DNA of 39,432 nt from Chloroflexota bacterium. GTDB lineage: Bacteria; Chloroflexota; Anaerolineae; UBA4142; SHND01. The stretch's first letter is position 1. Each line of letters starts with the position of its first letter. The stretch covers positions 1 to 39,432 of the forward strand of contig JACQWQ010000204.1 of NCBI GenBank assembly GCA_016209205.1, given 5' to 3'. Positions 6,611 through 14,357 of the stretch are shown here, in pieces. A program made the translations under genes and the position numbers. The notes beneath the pieces were generated by a model. That model was not told where the DNA came from, did no database searches, and worked only from the letters and a program-made list of their open reading frames with translations.

Positions 6611-8647
6611 CTAATGCGCCTGCCCCGAATTCGGGTCCACCATCAAGCTGCTTTCGTCCACCGCTTCAAAATCCGAACCTTTGACCTGGCGCAGTTCGTT
6701 TACCAACGCGTCATTGTTCCAATTTTCATTCGGCGCGCCGCTGATAAACCAATCACTGCCATTGTCGGCGAGAAACATGCCGTACTTTTTCAACGCGTTG
6801 AGAATCACCTGCGTCTGCGTTGAAAAACCGGATACATCGAACGACGCTTTCAAACGAAAGCGCTGCCCCATCGGCGGCACGTTCGCGTCGGTGACGGACG
6901 ACGCCTCGTGGCGCGCGGGCCAAATGAATTCACCGCGCGTTTGATTCGCCGTAAAGCGCAGCGCATGTCGGATTTCACCCGCCGCCACTTGGTCGTAACG
7001 TACGAGCAGCGGCAACATCGGCAAGCCCGCCGCGTCCGCGCTCGTCCACGTGGACGGGCGCAACGCGTTCGATTTCAGATTCCAAATCGCGCCCGAACCT
7101 GCTTTCCATTTCCCCGTTTTGGTTTTCTTGGCAGCGTACAATTCATACAGAAAACATTTTCTCTTTTGCACCGTCAAGAGATGTCTGTCCGAGCCGCCTT
7201 CGATTTTTGGATTTGTCGGAATCGGATAGGGACCCGGGTCGCTCTCGTCGGCGTATAAAAATTTCACGGGCAGCAATGCTTGTCGCTTGGGCACAATGTT
7301 GTACGGAATGCCAATCGGTGAGCCGTTCCACAAGCCCGCGCCAAAATCGGGATGCAGCCCTGTATCCGCGCCAATCGAATTGATGTACGCGTCCGAATTC
7401 GCGTCTACAGGCAAGGTATCAATCGGCGTGTTGAAAACGCTGTCAAAGGGAAACACTTCGCACGCGCCCAAGATTGGGGGAAGATTCGGAGGTGGAATAG
7501 GCGTACGGGTAAGGCTGCCGGTAGGGGTTGGCACTGGCGGATGTGTGGATGTAGGCGTTGGCGTAAACGTTGCCGTTGGTTGTGTCGGCGCTGTTTGTGT
7601 CGCAGTTGGCGTACGCGTACGCGTGCGCGTAGCTGTTGTTGTCGCAGTGCGCGTCACAGTGGGTGTATTGGTCGCGACAGTTCCGCCCGCCTGTCCCGAA
7701 TTCGGATCAACGATCCAACCCGATTCATCCACAACCTCAAAATCGGAACCGTGAATGTTGTTTTGCAATTCGTGTAAATCGTCGTCGTTCCAGCCCGCGT
7801 TCGGCGCGCCGCTCAGATACCAATCACTCCCATTGTCCGCGACAAACATGCCGTACTGTTTCAACGCGGTGAGAATCACTTGATTCGGCGCGGACAATCC
7901 TGAAATATCTACGTTCGCTTTCAAACGCACGCGCAAACCCATCGGCGCGGGATATGCACAGGAACCGGACGGCGCTTGATGCCGCGCAGGCCAAATATAA
8001 CCGTCGGTGCAGTCCAAGGTAAAACGGAGCGCGTGTTGGATTGCGCCCGCCGCTACTTCCTCATACCGCGTCAGTCCGGGTAAAATCGGCAGCCCCGCCG
8101 CGTCCGCGCTCGTCCACGTATCCGTGCGCAGCGCGTTCGAATTCAAATCCCATTTCGCGCCCGACCCCGCGTTCCAACTGCCATCCGCGTTCGGCGCAGC
8201 ATGATAGAGTTCATACAACATGCAGTTGCCCGTATTGACGACGAGCACGTGCTGATCGCTGCCCCATTCGCGCGCGGCATTCGTCGGAATCGGAAACGGA
8301 CCCGCGTCGCTTTCGCTGCCGTATTCGGTGTAATAAATCGTGACGTTCGGCTGCGACCCCGGCGCCGTATTGTATGGAATGCCAATCGGTCCGCCGTCCC
8401 AAAGTCCCGCGCCAAAGTCGGGGTGCAGACCCGCGTTGCCCATTGACGCAATGTAATTGGCAGAATTGCTGTGAACGGGCAAACTGTCCACGCGCATATT
8501 CCACACGTTGTTCGCGGGATACACGCCGCACGCGCCGACATCGGCAGAAACCGGACGCGTGATGATCGCCACCGCGATGAGTAGGATGCACACGCACGCG
8601 CCCACGAGCGCGAGCCAGAGACGTTGGGAGATGCTTTGGTTTGTCAT
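6611..8647 (-). CDS. Secreted protein with a tandemly duplicated domain
   Basis: From the ATG at 8647 this is a 678-residue protein with a signal peptide or N-terminal anchor (hydrophobic stretch about residues 10-32, then SADVGAC). Two copies of one ~280-residue domain follow, joined by a ~70-residue Thr/Pro/Arg-rich linker of TPTxT type. Both copies share the order LHPDFGAGLW, PIGIPYN, PIPTN, then GSD(Q/R)H, C-(M/F)-LYELY, AGSGA, TWTSADAAGLP, ALRFT, IWPARH, YGMF-ADNGSDW and SGAPN, and end in VDPNSGQA. Conserved His, Asp and Cys residues hint at an enzyme or carbohydrate-binding role, but I know no function for the family. An upstream in-frame start at 8710 would precede the signal sequence and is less likely. 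Confidence 0.85.
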   Translation of the reverse strand: MTNQSISQRLWLALVGACVCILLIAVAIITRPVSADVGACGVYPANNVWNMRVDSLPVHSNSANYIASMGNAGLHPDFGAGLWDGGPIGIPYNTAPGSQPNVTIYYTEYGSESDAGPFPIPTNAAREWGSDQHVLVVNTGNCMLYELYHAAPNADGSWNAGSGAKWDLNSNALRTDTWTSADAAGLPILPGLTRYEEVAAGAIQHALRFTLDCTDGYIWPARHQAPSGSCAYPAPMGLRVRLKANVDISGLSAPNQVILTALKQYGMFVADNGSDWYLSGAPNAGWNDDDLHELQNNIHGSDFEVVDESGWIVDPNSGQAGGTVATNTPTVTRTATTTATRTRTRTPTATQTAPTQPTATFTPTPTSTHPPVPTPTGSLTRTPIPPPNLPPILGACEVFPFDSVFNTPIDTLPVDANSDAYINSIGADTGLHPDFGAGLWNGSPIGIPYNIVPKRQALLPVKFLYADESDPGPYPIPTNPKIEGGSDRHLLTVQKRKCFLYELYAAKKTKTGKWKAGSGAIWNLKSNALRPSTWTSADAAGLPMLPLLVRYDQVAAGEIRHALRFTANQTRGEFIWPARHEASSVTDANVPPMGQRFRLKASFDVSGFSTQTQVILNALKKYGMFLADNGSDWFISGAPNENWNNDALVNELRQVKGSDFEAVDESSLMVDPNSGQAH

Positions 8648-8729
8648 GCTATTGATTCTAGCACTAGGCGCGGACGCGCGGAATATGACTTGAGGGGGAG
8701 TAAATTGCATTCCCGCGTATAATGCGCGT

Positions 8730-9380
8730 GTGTCCTTTCACCCCGCGCGCGCCCTGATCCGTTTTGCATTTCACACGTTTTACAATCGCTTTGCTTTTAC
8801 GTACGACATGGTGAGCCGCATCGTGTCGCGCGGCGAATGGCGCGCGTGGACGCGCGCCGCCATCCCGTTTTTGCGCGGCACGCGTATTTTGGAAATCGCG
8901 TTCGGGACGGGCGATCTGCATCAGGATTTGCACGACGCGGGGTACGTGCCCATCGGAATTGACCTGTCGCCGTACATGCTTGAAATCACGCGACGCAAAT
9001 TTCAAAAACGCGGCATTGTCCCGCGTCTCGCCCGCGCCGACGTGTGCGCGCTCCCCTTTCCCGACAATTTTTTTTCGTCGCTGGTTATGACCTTTCCGCC
9101 GGGTTTTATTTTCAATCCTGCGGCGATGTTGGAAATGTATCGCGTGTTGGAACCAGAGGGTGTGCTGGTCTGGGTGGATGCGGCTTATGTAGAGCCGCGC
9201 GATTTGTGGTCGCGCTTCATCAATCAGGCGTTTGCGCTCACGGGCACGGGGACGCCCGCGAAGCTGCGAACGGCAGCACTGGACGCAGCGCACGCAGCGG
9301 GCGCAACGTGGGCATGGCGCGCGGAAACCGTTGCCTCGCCGACGAGCCGTGTGCAGGTATTCATCCCAGTCAAGAATTGA
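8730..9380 (+). CDS. Class I SAM-dependent methyltransferase
   Basis: This 216-residue protein starts at GTG. Motif I is ILEIAFGTGDLHQDL (about residues 52-66), with Phe in the glycine-rich loop where many family members have Gly. Motif II acidic residue is in PIGIDLSPYML, an acidic adenine-contact region follows (ARADVCALPFPDN), and the post-motif region has MYRVLEPEGVLVWVD. The layout is that of UbiE/Methyltransf_11 enzymes. The substrate is unknown. The gene is divergent from the duplicated secreted protein, with only about 80 bases between the starts. Confidence 0.88.
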   Translation: MSFHPARALIRFAFHTFYNRFAFTYDMVSRIVSRGEWRAWTRAAIPFLRGTRILEIAFGTGDLHQDLHDAGYVPIGIDLSPYMLEITRRKFQKRGIVPRLARADVCALPFPDNFFSSLVMTFPPGFIFNPAAMLEMYRVLEPEGVLVWVDAAYVEPRDLWSRFINQAFALTGTGTPAKLRTAALDAAHAAGATWAWRAETVASPTSRVQVFIPVKN

Positions 9381-9409
9381 TTGCGGCAATCAAGAAATGA
9401 TTGCCGCAA
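9381..9409. repeat. 12-bp inverted repeat after the methyltransferase
   Basis: Perfect arms TTGCGGCAATCA and TGATTGCCGCAA surround the loop AGAAA immediately downstream of the stop. There is no T tract. The surrounding unit AAGAATTGA is repeated. It could act as an mRNA 3' end stabiliser. Confidence 0.75.
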
Positions 9410-9488
9410 CCAAGAATTGAAAGGGACGCGCAGTGACGCACAGCTTTTTCCCCGTCACCTGTCACCCGTCACATTTTCAGGAGGTACC

Positions 9489-9956
9489 ATGAACGGCAGT
9501 GAAGCATTTTCCACGTTTCTGTTTTTGTGCGTGTTTGTGGTTTTGGGCAGCGCGGCGATTGGCGCATTTGTGCGCACGCTGCTGCGGCGTGAAGCGCCGG
9601 GCGTTGGCATTTTCTTTTTGATATGGGGCAGCGGCTTTGGGGGGATTCCACTGCTCATGGGCGGTGCAATCCTGTTGCCGAGTGAGCGGCCGGCGCTGTT
9701 TTATGCGCTGGTCTTTGTGTTTGTGATGGCGATTATGCTCGTCGCGCTCATGCCGTCGGAATTGTTTCAAAAAGATGCGTCCGGTAATTTCCCTACGGCA
9801 ATTGTCGGCGCGATCTTGGCGATGTTTGGCGCGGCGGTTTTGATCCTGACGTGGCGCGAAGGGTTGGGGATTGGATTATTGTTCGGCGGGGGTATGGCAA
9901 TCGGAGGCGTTGTCATTCTGTTTCGCGCGGTGCTCACGGCGCTGCACGCGACGTAG
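9489..9956 (+). CDS. Small polytopic membrane protein of unknown function
   Basis: This 155-residue protein has about four or five hydrophobic segments (roughly 8-30, 40-62, 70-92, 101-120 and 125-148) rich in Gly, Phe and Met. The ATG at 9489 is preceded by AGGAGG (9480-9484) and is the chosen start; in-frame codons upstream fall in repeat-like sequence. No family is recognised and the neighbours give no functional hint. Confidence 0.75.
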   Translation: MNGSEAFSTFLFLCVFVVLGSAAIGAFVRTLLRREAPGVGIFFLIWGSGFGGIPLLMGGAILLPSERPALFYALVFVFVMAIMLVALMPSELFQKDASGNFPTAIVGAILAMFGAAVLILTWREGLGIGLLFGGGMAIGGVVILFRAVLTALHAT

Positions 9957-9996
9957 TTTGAAAAACTATGGCAAAAGAAAGGAAGAAGGATACAAA

Positions 9997-10163
9997 TGGA
10001 AGTTTCTGAGCAGCGTTTTTTGCTCACGCGGAGTTCGCGCGCGAATTCTCGGTTGAACCAGAGATTTCTGTCTCGGCGAAGTTTACCCTGAGGAACGAAG
10101 GGCTCGACACCGCAAAACATGTCCCGAAGGATTGAGGGAAACGCTCCTGCTCAGAAACTTCCA
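9997..10163. repeat. Element bounded by a 17-bp perfect inverted repeat
   Basis: Arms at 9997-10013 (TGGAAGTTTCTGAGCAG) and 10147-10163 are exact reverse complements and enclose 133 bases with no open frame. Just inside the arms, CGTTTTT and AAACG extend the pairing. The interior contains smaller imperfect inverted repeats. It resembles a small non-autonomous repeat rather than a gene. Confidence 0.7.
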
Positions 10164-10165
10164 AC

Positions 10166-10284
10166 TGTCATTCTGAAGGGACTTGCGATGTAGGCGATGG
10201 GTGCGATGTATTCTCATCGCCTACATCGCACATCGCCAGAATCTCTATGCCAAACCAGAGATGCTTCGTCCCTCAGCATGACAG
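10166..10284. repeat. Composite palindromic repeat
   Basis: Imperfect arms TGTCATTCTGAAGGGAC (10166-10182) and GTCCCTCAGCATGACA (10269-10284) flank a 45-base hairpin (10185-10229) that recurs without change upstream of ftsY at 12885-12929. The stretch 9957-10341 contains no gene other than these repeats. Confidence 0.75.
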
Positions 10285-10341
10285 TTTCTCCAAGTCACGC
10301 AGCCCGCGTGGCCTGGACATCTCGAAATGACACCTGAACGC

Positions 10342-11715
10342 TTACCCGGCGATGTTTTCAAAAAAGCGAATAAAGGTTTCGATGCCGCGATAATAATTCG
10401 GCAGGTACAGTTTTTCATTCGGGCCGTGAATTCGATCGTCGGGCAAACCAAAACCGAGCAGCACCGAATCCACGCCCAGTTTTTGTTTGAGCTGCGTCAC
10501 CACCGGCACACTGCCGCCTTCGGCGGCAAAGAGTGGTTCTTCGCCAAACGTATCGCGCAGCGCGGCGCTCGCCGCGCGTGCGCCTTTGCTCTCGCGGTCG
10601 AGCAAAACGCCGGGCGCGCTCAGCGTAGTGCTTTTCAATTCCCACCGCACGGTCGGCGGCGCGTGCGCGGCAATGTACGCTTTCAATTGTTTCTCCACCA
10701 GCTTGTCGTCTTGGTACGGCACGAGGCGCATGGAAATTTTTGCCATGGCTTTGGCAGGTAATACCGTTTTTGAACCTTCTCCGGTAAAACCAGCAAGCAG
10801 TCCGTTGATCTCCAAGGTGGGACGCGCGCCCGTGCGTTCTTTGGTGCTGAACCCGTGTTCACCCCACAACTCGGGCGCACCGGTCATCGCTTTCCACTGC
10901 TCATCGCCAATAGGAAAGCGGGCATAATCCGCGTGGTCTTGCGGCGAGAGCTCGCGCACCTTGTCATAAAAACCGGGCAGCGTGACGCGACCATTTTCAT
11001 CGTGCATTCCCGCGATGAGTTCGCACAGCACCTGCGCGGGATTGTGAATCGAACCGCCAAACAGCCCCGAATGTAAATCTTGCGCGGGTCCGTACACCCA
11101 CAATTCAAAATACGCCAGCCCGCGCAGTCCCGCAACCAGGGACGGCGCATCGGGCCCCAAGATGCCAGAATCGGCGTTGAGGCACAAGTCGCATTTCAAC
11201 ATTGCGGTATGTGAGGCAATGAACGCCTCCAGATGTTGCGAGCCGATTTCTTCTTCGCCTTCAATCAGCACCTTGACATTCAACGGAATGCCGCCGGTGT
11301 GGCGCAGCGCTTCGAGCGCCTTGAGCGTTTCGTGCACATTGCCCTTCATGTCCGACGCGCCGCGCCCGTACAAATTATCGCCTTGAATCGTGGGCGTGAA
11401 CGGCGGCGTGTTCCATTCGTTCAACGGGTCCACGGGCTGCACATCGTAATGCCCGTACACCAAAACGGTTGGTTTGCTCGGCGCGTGCAGCCATTCACTG
11501 TAGACAACCGGATGCCCCCCCGTGGGCAGAATCGCGACATTTTCCAAACCGATGCTGCGCATTTGCGCGGCGACCCATTCCGCGGCGCGCCGCATGTCAG
11601 CTTGATGTTCGGACAGCGTCGAGACACTGGGAATCGCGACAAATTCTTGTAATTCTTGGAGAAAGCGCGCACGGTGTCGTGCGGCGTAGGCAATGGCATC
11701 CGTGGATTGGGGCAT
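10342..11715 (-). CDS. M20 family metallopeptidase (dipeptidase)
   Basis: This 457-residue cytoplasmic di-zinc peptidase is of the M20/ArgE/CPG2 type that uses dipeptides or acylated amino acids. Zinc ligands and catalytic residues are visible: His89 and Asp91 in GHYDVQP, Asp122 in SDMKG, the Glu pair in EGEEEIGS (about 152-159), Asp of the NADSG segment, and the late HGPNE. The dimerisation 'lid' domain falls around 200-340 (GLRGLAYFELWVYGPAQDLHSG). The length is normal for the family. The start ATG at 11715 follows AAGGA. It is divergent from the SPFH gene. Confidence 0.94.
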   Translation of the reverse strand: MPQSTDAIAYAARHRARFLQELQEFVAIPSVSTLSEHQADMRRAAEWVAAQMRSIGLENVAILPTGGHPVVYSEWLHAPSKPTVLVYGHYDVQPVDPLNEWNTPPFTPTIQGDNLYGRGASDMKGNVHETLKALEALRHTGGIPLNVKVLIEGEEEIGSQHLEAFIASHTAMLKCDLCLNADSGILGPDAPSLVAGLRGLAYFELWVYGPAQDLHSGLFGGSIHNPAQVLCELIAGMHDENGRVTLPGFYDKVRELSPQDHADYARFPIGDEQWKAMTGAPELWGEHGFSTKERTGARPTLEINGLLAGFTGEGSKTVLPAKAMAKISMRLVPYQDDKLVEKQLKAYIAAHAPPTVRWELKSTTLSAPGVLLDRESKGARAASAALRDTFGEEPLFAAEGGSVPVVTQLKQKLGVDSVLLGFGLPDDRIHGPNEKLYLPNYYRGIETFIRFFENIAG

Positions 11716-11798
11716 GATTCGTCCTTGAAAAAAAATGGCTTGGTTGCGACAACGCCTGTGATTCTAGCACTGCAATTCGTAAGGGTCAACCGCTGTGA

Positions 11799-11804
11799 TA
11801 TAAT
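11799..11804 (+). promoter_or_regulatory. -10 element upstream of the SPFH gene
   Basis: TATAAT at 11799-11804 lies 37 bases before the ATG, in the divergent gap. A second candidate, TATACT, is at 11809-11814. No convincing -35 is seen. Confidence 0.4.
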
Positions 11805-11840
11805 TGGGTATACTATCAAATAGCGCAAAGGAGCAAAACC

Positions 11841-12839
11841 ATGTCAACGCAACAGATACTTGTGGGCTTTTTTTGTGTCTTCGTGCCGTTAATCCTACTC
11901 CTCGTTCTCGTCTTTAGCGCAATTCGCATCGTGCGCGAGTACGAACGGCTCGTCGTCTTTCGCCTCGGTAAAGCGATTGGCAGTAAAGGTCCTGGCATCG
12001 TATTTCTCATTCCGATTGCAGACCAGCCAGTCAAAGTGGACTTGCGCGAACAGTTCCAAGAAATTCCGCATCAAACCTGTATTACCAAAGATAACGTCAC
12101 CATCAGCGTTGACTTTTTAATTTACTCCAAGGTCATTGACGCGGTGTCGTCCGTCGTACAGGTCGGCAATTTCGCGGGCGCGTCGCAGGGTATCGCGACG
12201 ACGACGCTGCGCGCGGTCATCGGCGATATTATTCTCGACGATGTTTTGGCGCAGCGCGAGCACATCAACACCGTCTTGCGCACAAAACTCGACGAGGTAA
12301 CGGAACGCTGGGGCGTCAAAGTCACCGCCGTCGAGATTCGTGAAATCATTCCGCCGCGCGATATTCAAGAAGCCATGACGCGCCAAATGTCCGCCGAACG
12401 CACGCGCCGCGCGGTCGTCACCGAAGCGGACGGGAAACGTCAAGCCGCGATCACGGTGGCGGACGGCGACAAGCAAGCGGTCATTCTCCGCAGCGAAGGC
12501 GAACGGCAGGCGCGCATTTTGCAGGCGGAAGGGTACTCACTCGCGCTGCAAACGATTTTCAACATTGCGCGCAACATTGATTCCAAAACCCTGGCGCTGC
12601 AATACATGGACACGCTCAAGCAGCTCGGCGCGAGTCCTTCCACGAAATATATTTTCCCGATGGAATTTACCAACCTCGTGCAAGGGCTGACGCAATTCAT
12701 TCAGCAAGCGAGCACAGAGGGCAGCTCCGACGCCAGTATGGTTATGGTTCCCAATTCCACCGCGCCCAAGCATGTGACGACTTCTACCGTAGAACCGCCC
12801 AGCGGCTCCGGCACCGGCACATCGCAGACCGGTGCGTAA
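11841..12839 (+). CDS. Stomatin-like SPFH/Band 7 membrane protein (slipin)
   Basis: This 332-residue protein has an N-terminal membrane hairpin or helix (about 6-28), an SPFH/Band 7 domain (YERLVVFRLGKAIGSKGPGIVFLIP onward, to about 200) and a coiled-coil region rich in Glu, Gln and Ala (about 185-225). Its C-terminal oligomerisation part has ALQYMDTLKQLG. The low-complexity tail is rich in Ser, Thr and Gly. The family forms oligomeric scaffolds in membrane microdomains, often with an NfeD partner protease; no nfeD is adjacent. An AAAGGAG precedes the ATG. Confidence 0.93.
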   Translation: MSTQQILVGFFCVFVPLILLLVLVFSAIRIVREYERLVVFRLGKAIGSKGPGIVFLIPIADQPVKVDLREQFQEIPHQTCITKDNVTISVDFLIYSKVIDAVSSVVQVGNFAGASQGIATTTLRAVIGDIILDDVLAQREHINTVLRTKLDEVTERWGVKVTAVEIREIIPPRDIQEAMTRQMSAERTRRAVVTEADGKRQAAITVADGDKQAVILRSEGERQARILQAEGYSLALQTIFNIARNIDSKTLALQYMDTLKQLGASPSTKYIFPMEFTNLVQGLTQFIQQASTEGSSDASMVMVPNSTAPKHVTTSTVEPPSGSGTGTSQTGA

Positions 12840-12851
12840 TATACAGCGACT

Positions 12852-12971
12852 GAAAACCTCCGATGTTGGCGCTTCAGGCGATGGGCGATGTAGGCGATGG
12901 GTGCGATGTATTCTCATCGCCTACATCGCTCATCGCCCATCGCAAATCGCTTGCGACCATCGGAGGTTTTC
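12852..12971. repeat. Nested palindromic repeat upstream of ftsY (family R5)
   Basis: Outer arms GAAAACCTCCGATG (12852-12865) and CATCGGAGGTTTTC (12958-12971) are exact complements. Inside lies the 45-base hairpin (12885-12929) also found at 10185-10229. The segment ACCTCCGATGTTGGCG recurs in inverted form at 25721-25736. The 3' arm contains GGAGG, the only Shine-Dalgarno-like sequence near the ftsY start, so the hairpin could mask it. Confidence 0.85.
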
Positions 12972-12981
12972 TTTCGACAAA

Positions 12982-13986
12982 ATGTTTAATTTTCTCAAAC
13001 GCGACAAGGAAAAAACCAAAGAAGGACTCACCAAAACGCGCGAGTCCTTCAAGACAAAACTGCAAAATCTCATCTGGCTCGACAATGAGATTACGCCTGA
13101 TTTTTGGACGGGGCTGGAAGACACGCTGATTCAAGCCGACCTCGGCGGTACGGTGACGCTGCAAGTGGTGGACGACTTGCGCGCGCGCGCGGACAAGGAA
13201 CGCATCGTCAGTCCGAAAAAAATCGAAGGCATCTTGAAAGAGGAATTGGTCAAGGTGCTGGAGGAGACCTCACCCCCAACCCCTCTTCCTTCACTCCGTT
13301 CAGGACAGGCACTACAAGGAGCGGGGAGCAAAGGAGAGGGGAGCAGAGGAGAGGGGAGCAGAGGAGAGGGGAGTAAGCCGCACGTGATTCTGATGGTCGG
13401 TGTGAACGGCTCGGGCAAGACGACGAGCATCGGCAAACTGGCGCAGTATTTGCGCGCGCAAAACAAACGCGTCCTGCTCGCCGCGGGGGACACCTTTCGC
13501 GCGGCGGCTATCGAACAACTGCAAGTGTGGGGCGAGCGCGTCAAGGTCAACGTTATCGCGCACCAGCAGGGGTCGGACCCCGGCGCAGTTGCGTTCGACG
13601 CGTACCAGTCTGCCAAAGCCAATAACGCGGACGTGTTGATTATTGACACGGCAGGACGTTTGCAATCGAAAACCAATCTCATGAAGGAATTGGAAAAAAT
13701 CGCACGCGTTTTGCAAAAGAACGATCCGACTGCGCCGCACGAAACGTTGCTCGTCCTCGATGCGGTGATGGGACAAAACGGTTTGAATCAGGCGCGCGAA
13801 TTCAAAAAAGCCGTGCCGCTCACCGGCATCCTCCTCGCCAAACTCGACGGCACCGCCAAAGGCGGCATCGTCTTTGCCATCGCGCAAGAATTGAAACTGC
13901 CCATCCAATACATCGGCACGGGCGAAGGGCTTGACGATTTGGCAGAGTTTGACGCGCAAGAATTTGTGAACGATCTATTTGAATGA
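12982..13986 (+). CDS. ftsY: Signal recognition particle receptor FtsY, with repeat-derived insert
   Basis: This 334-residue SRP receptor GTPase docks ribosome-SRP complexes at the membrane. The N domain covers about residues 5-94 and the G domain about 133-334, with GVNGSGKT (G1), DTFRAAA, DTAGR (G3) and AKLDGTAKGG (G4). The start is the ATG at 12982; the longer frame from 12832 runs through a palindromic repeat and is rejected. No long acidic A domain is present, as in many short FtsY proteins. Unusually, residues ~96-131 between N and G domains are encoded by an R2-family repeat and read TSPPTPLP..., then several GSRGE units. All GTPase motifs remain intact, so the protein is probably functional. 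Confidence 0.93.
   Translation: MFNFLKRDKEKTKEGLTKTRESFKTKLQNLIWLDNEITPDFWTGLEDTLIQADLGGTVTLQVVDDLRARADKERIVSPKKIEGILKEELVKVLEETSPPTPLPSLRSGQALQGAGSKGEGSRGEGSRGEGSKPHVILMVGVNGSGKTTSIGKLAQYLRAQNKRVLLAAGDTFRAAAIEQLQVWGERVKVNVIAHQQGSDPGAVAFDAYQSAKANNADVLIIDTAGRLQSKTNLMKELEKIARVLQKNDPTAPHETLLVLDAVMGQNGLNQAREFKKAVPLTGILLAKLDGTAKGGIVFAIAQELKLPIQYIGTGEGLDDLAEFDAQEFVNDLFE
13266..13374. repeat. R2-family repeat inside ftsY
   Basis: It begins ACCTCACCCCCAACCCCTCT and continues with TTCACTCCGTTCAGG, ACAGGCACTAC and three GGAGAGGGGAGCA-type units. The same modules in the same order occur between genes at 25590-25685, and shorter forms occur at 35729-35768 and 35900-35936. The length keeps the ftsY frame open. 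Confidence 0.88.
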
Positions 13987-14062
13987 CATTACTCGACTCG
14001 TCGAAGAGAACCGCGCGTTCCTCCTGGAGAAGTGGTATGAGTTCTTTAGCCGTTCAAATTGA
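13970..14062 (+). pseudogene. DUF4160 C-terminal remnant
   Basis: In the frame offset from both ftsY and the DUF2442 gene, about 30 codons encode ...DITRLVEENRAFLLEKWYEF.. followed by a stop. This resembles the C-terminal helix of DUF4160 proteins, which commonly precede DUF2442 genes. Its stop overlaps the DUF2442 start, as expected for a once-coupled pair. The upstream body is missing, apparently cut at the end of ftsY. The family match is from memory and short. Confidence 0.5.
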
Positions 14063-14357
14063 ACCTGCGCGCGCAGAACGCGTTGCAGTGACCGATGAGT
14101 CATTGACCGTTGATTTGGTAGATGGGCGCACAATTATTGCGCCACTGGCATGGTACCCGCGCCTTTGGTACGGAACTCGTACAGAGCGGAGTACTTTTGA
14201 AATTATCGGGGATGGGGAAATCATCCACTGGGAAGCGCTGGATGAAGATCTCAGCGTAGACGGTCTGTTGGCAGGGCGCCGCTCAGGAGAAAGCTCTCAA
14301 TCGCTATCCCGGTGGTTGGAGGAACGCCAAGCTCATCAAAAAACATCGGAGGACTAA
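14037..14357 (+). CDS. DUF2442 domain protein
   Basis: This is a ~106-residue protein. The DUF2442 core is visible: VTDESLTVDLVDGRTIIAPLAWYPRL, then the IHWEALDEDLSVDGLLAG end, followed by a charged tail. The family is often paired with DUF4160 and is suspected of toxin-antitoxin or DNA-binding roles, but this is not established. The ATG at 14037 is chosen over the in-frame ATG at 13983, which would overlap the ftsY stop and read through the DUF4160 remnant. Confidence 0.85.
   Translation: MSSLAVQIEPARAERVAVTDESLTVDLVDGRTIIAPLAWYPRLWYGTRTERSTFEIIGDGEIIHWEALDEDLSVDGLLAGRRSGESSQSLSRWLEERQAHQKTSED

Noticed and set aside
7287..7754. Long plus-strand frame rich in Val and Arg opposite the secreted protein
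   Set aside because: It is the antisense of the Thr/Pro linker; its composition is a mirror of the real gene.
12832..12981. N-terminal extension of FtsY as an acidic A domain
   Set aside because: The extra codons come from a palindromic repeat, are not acidic, and overlap the SPFH gene end.
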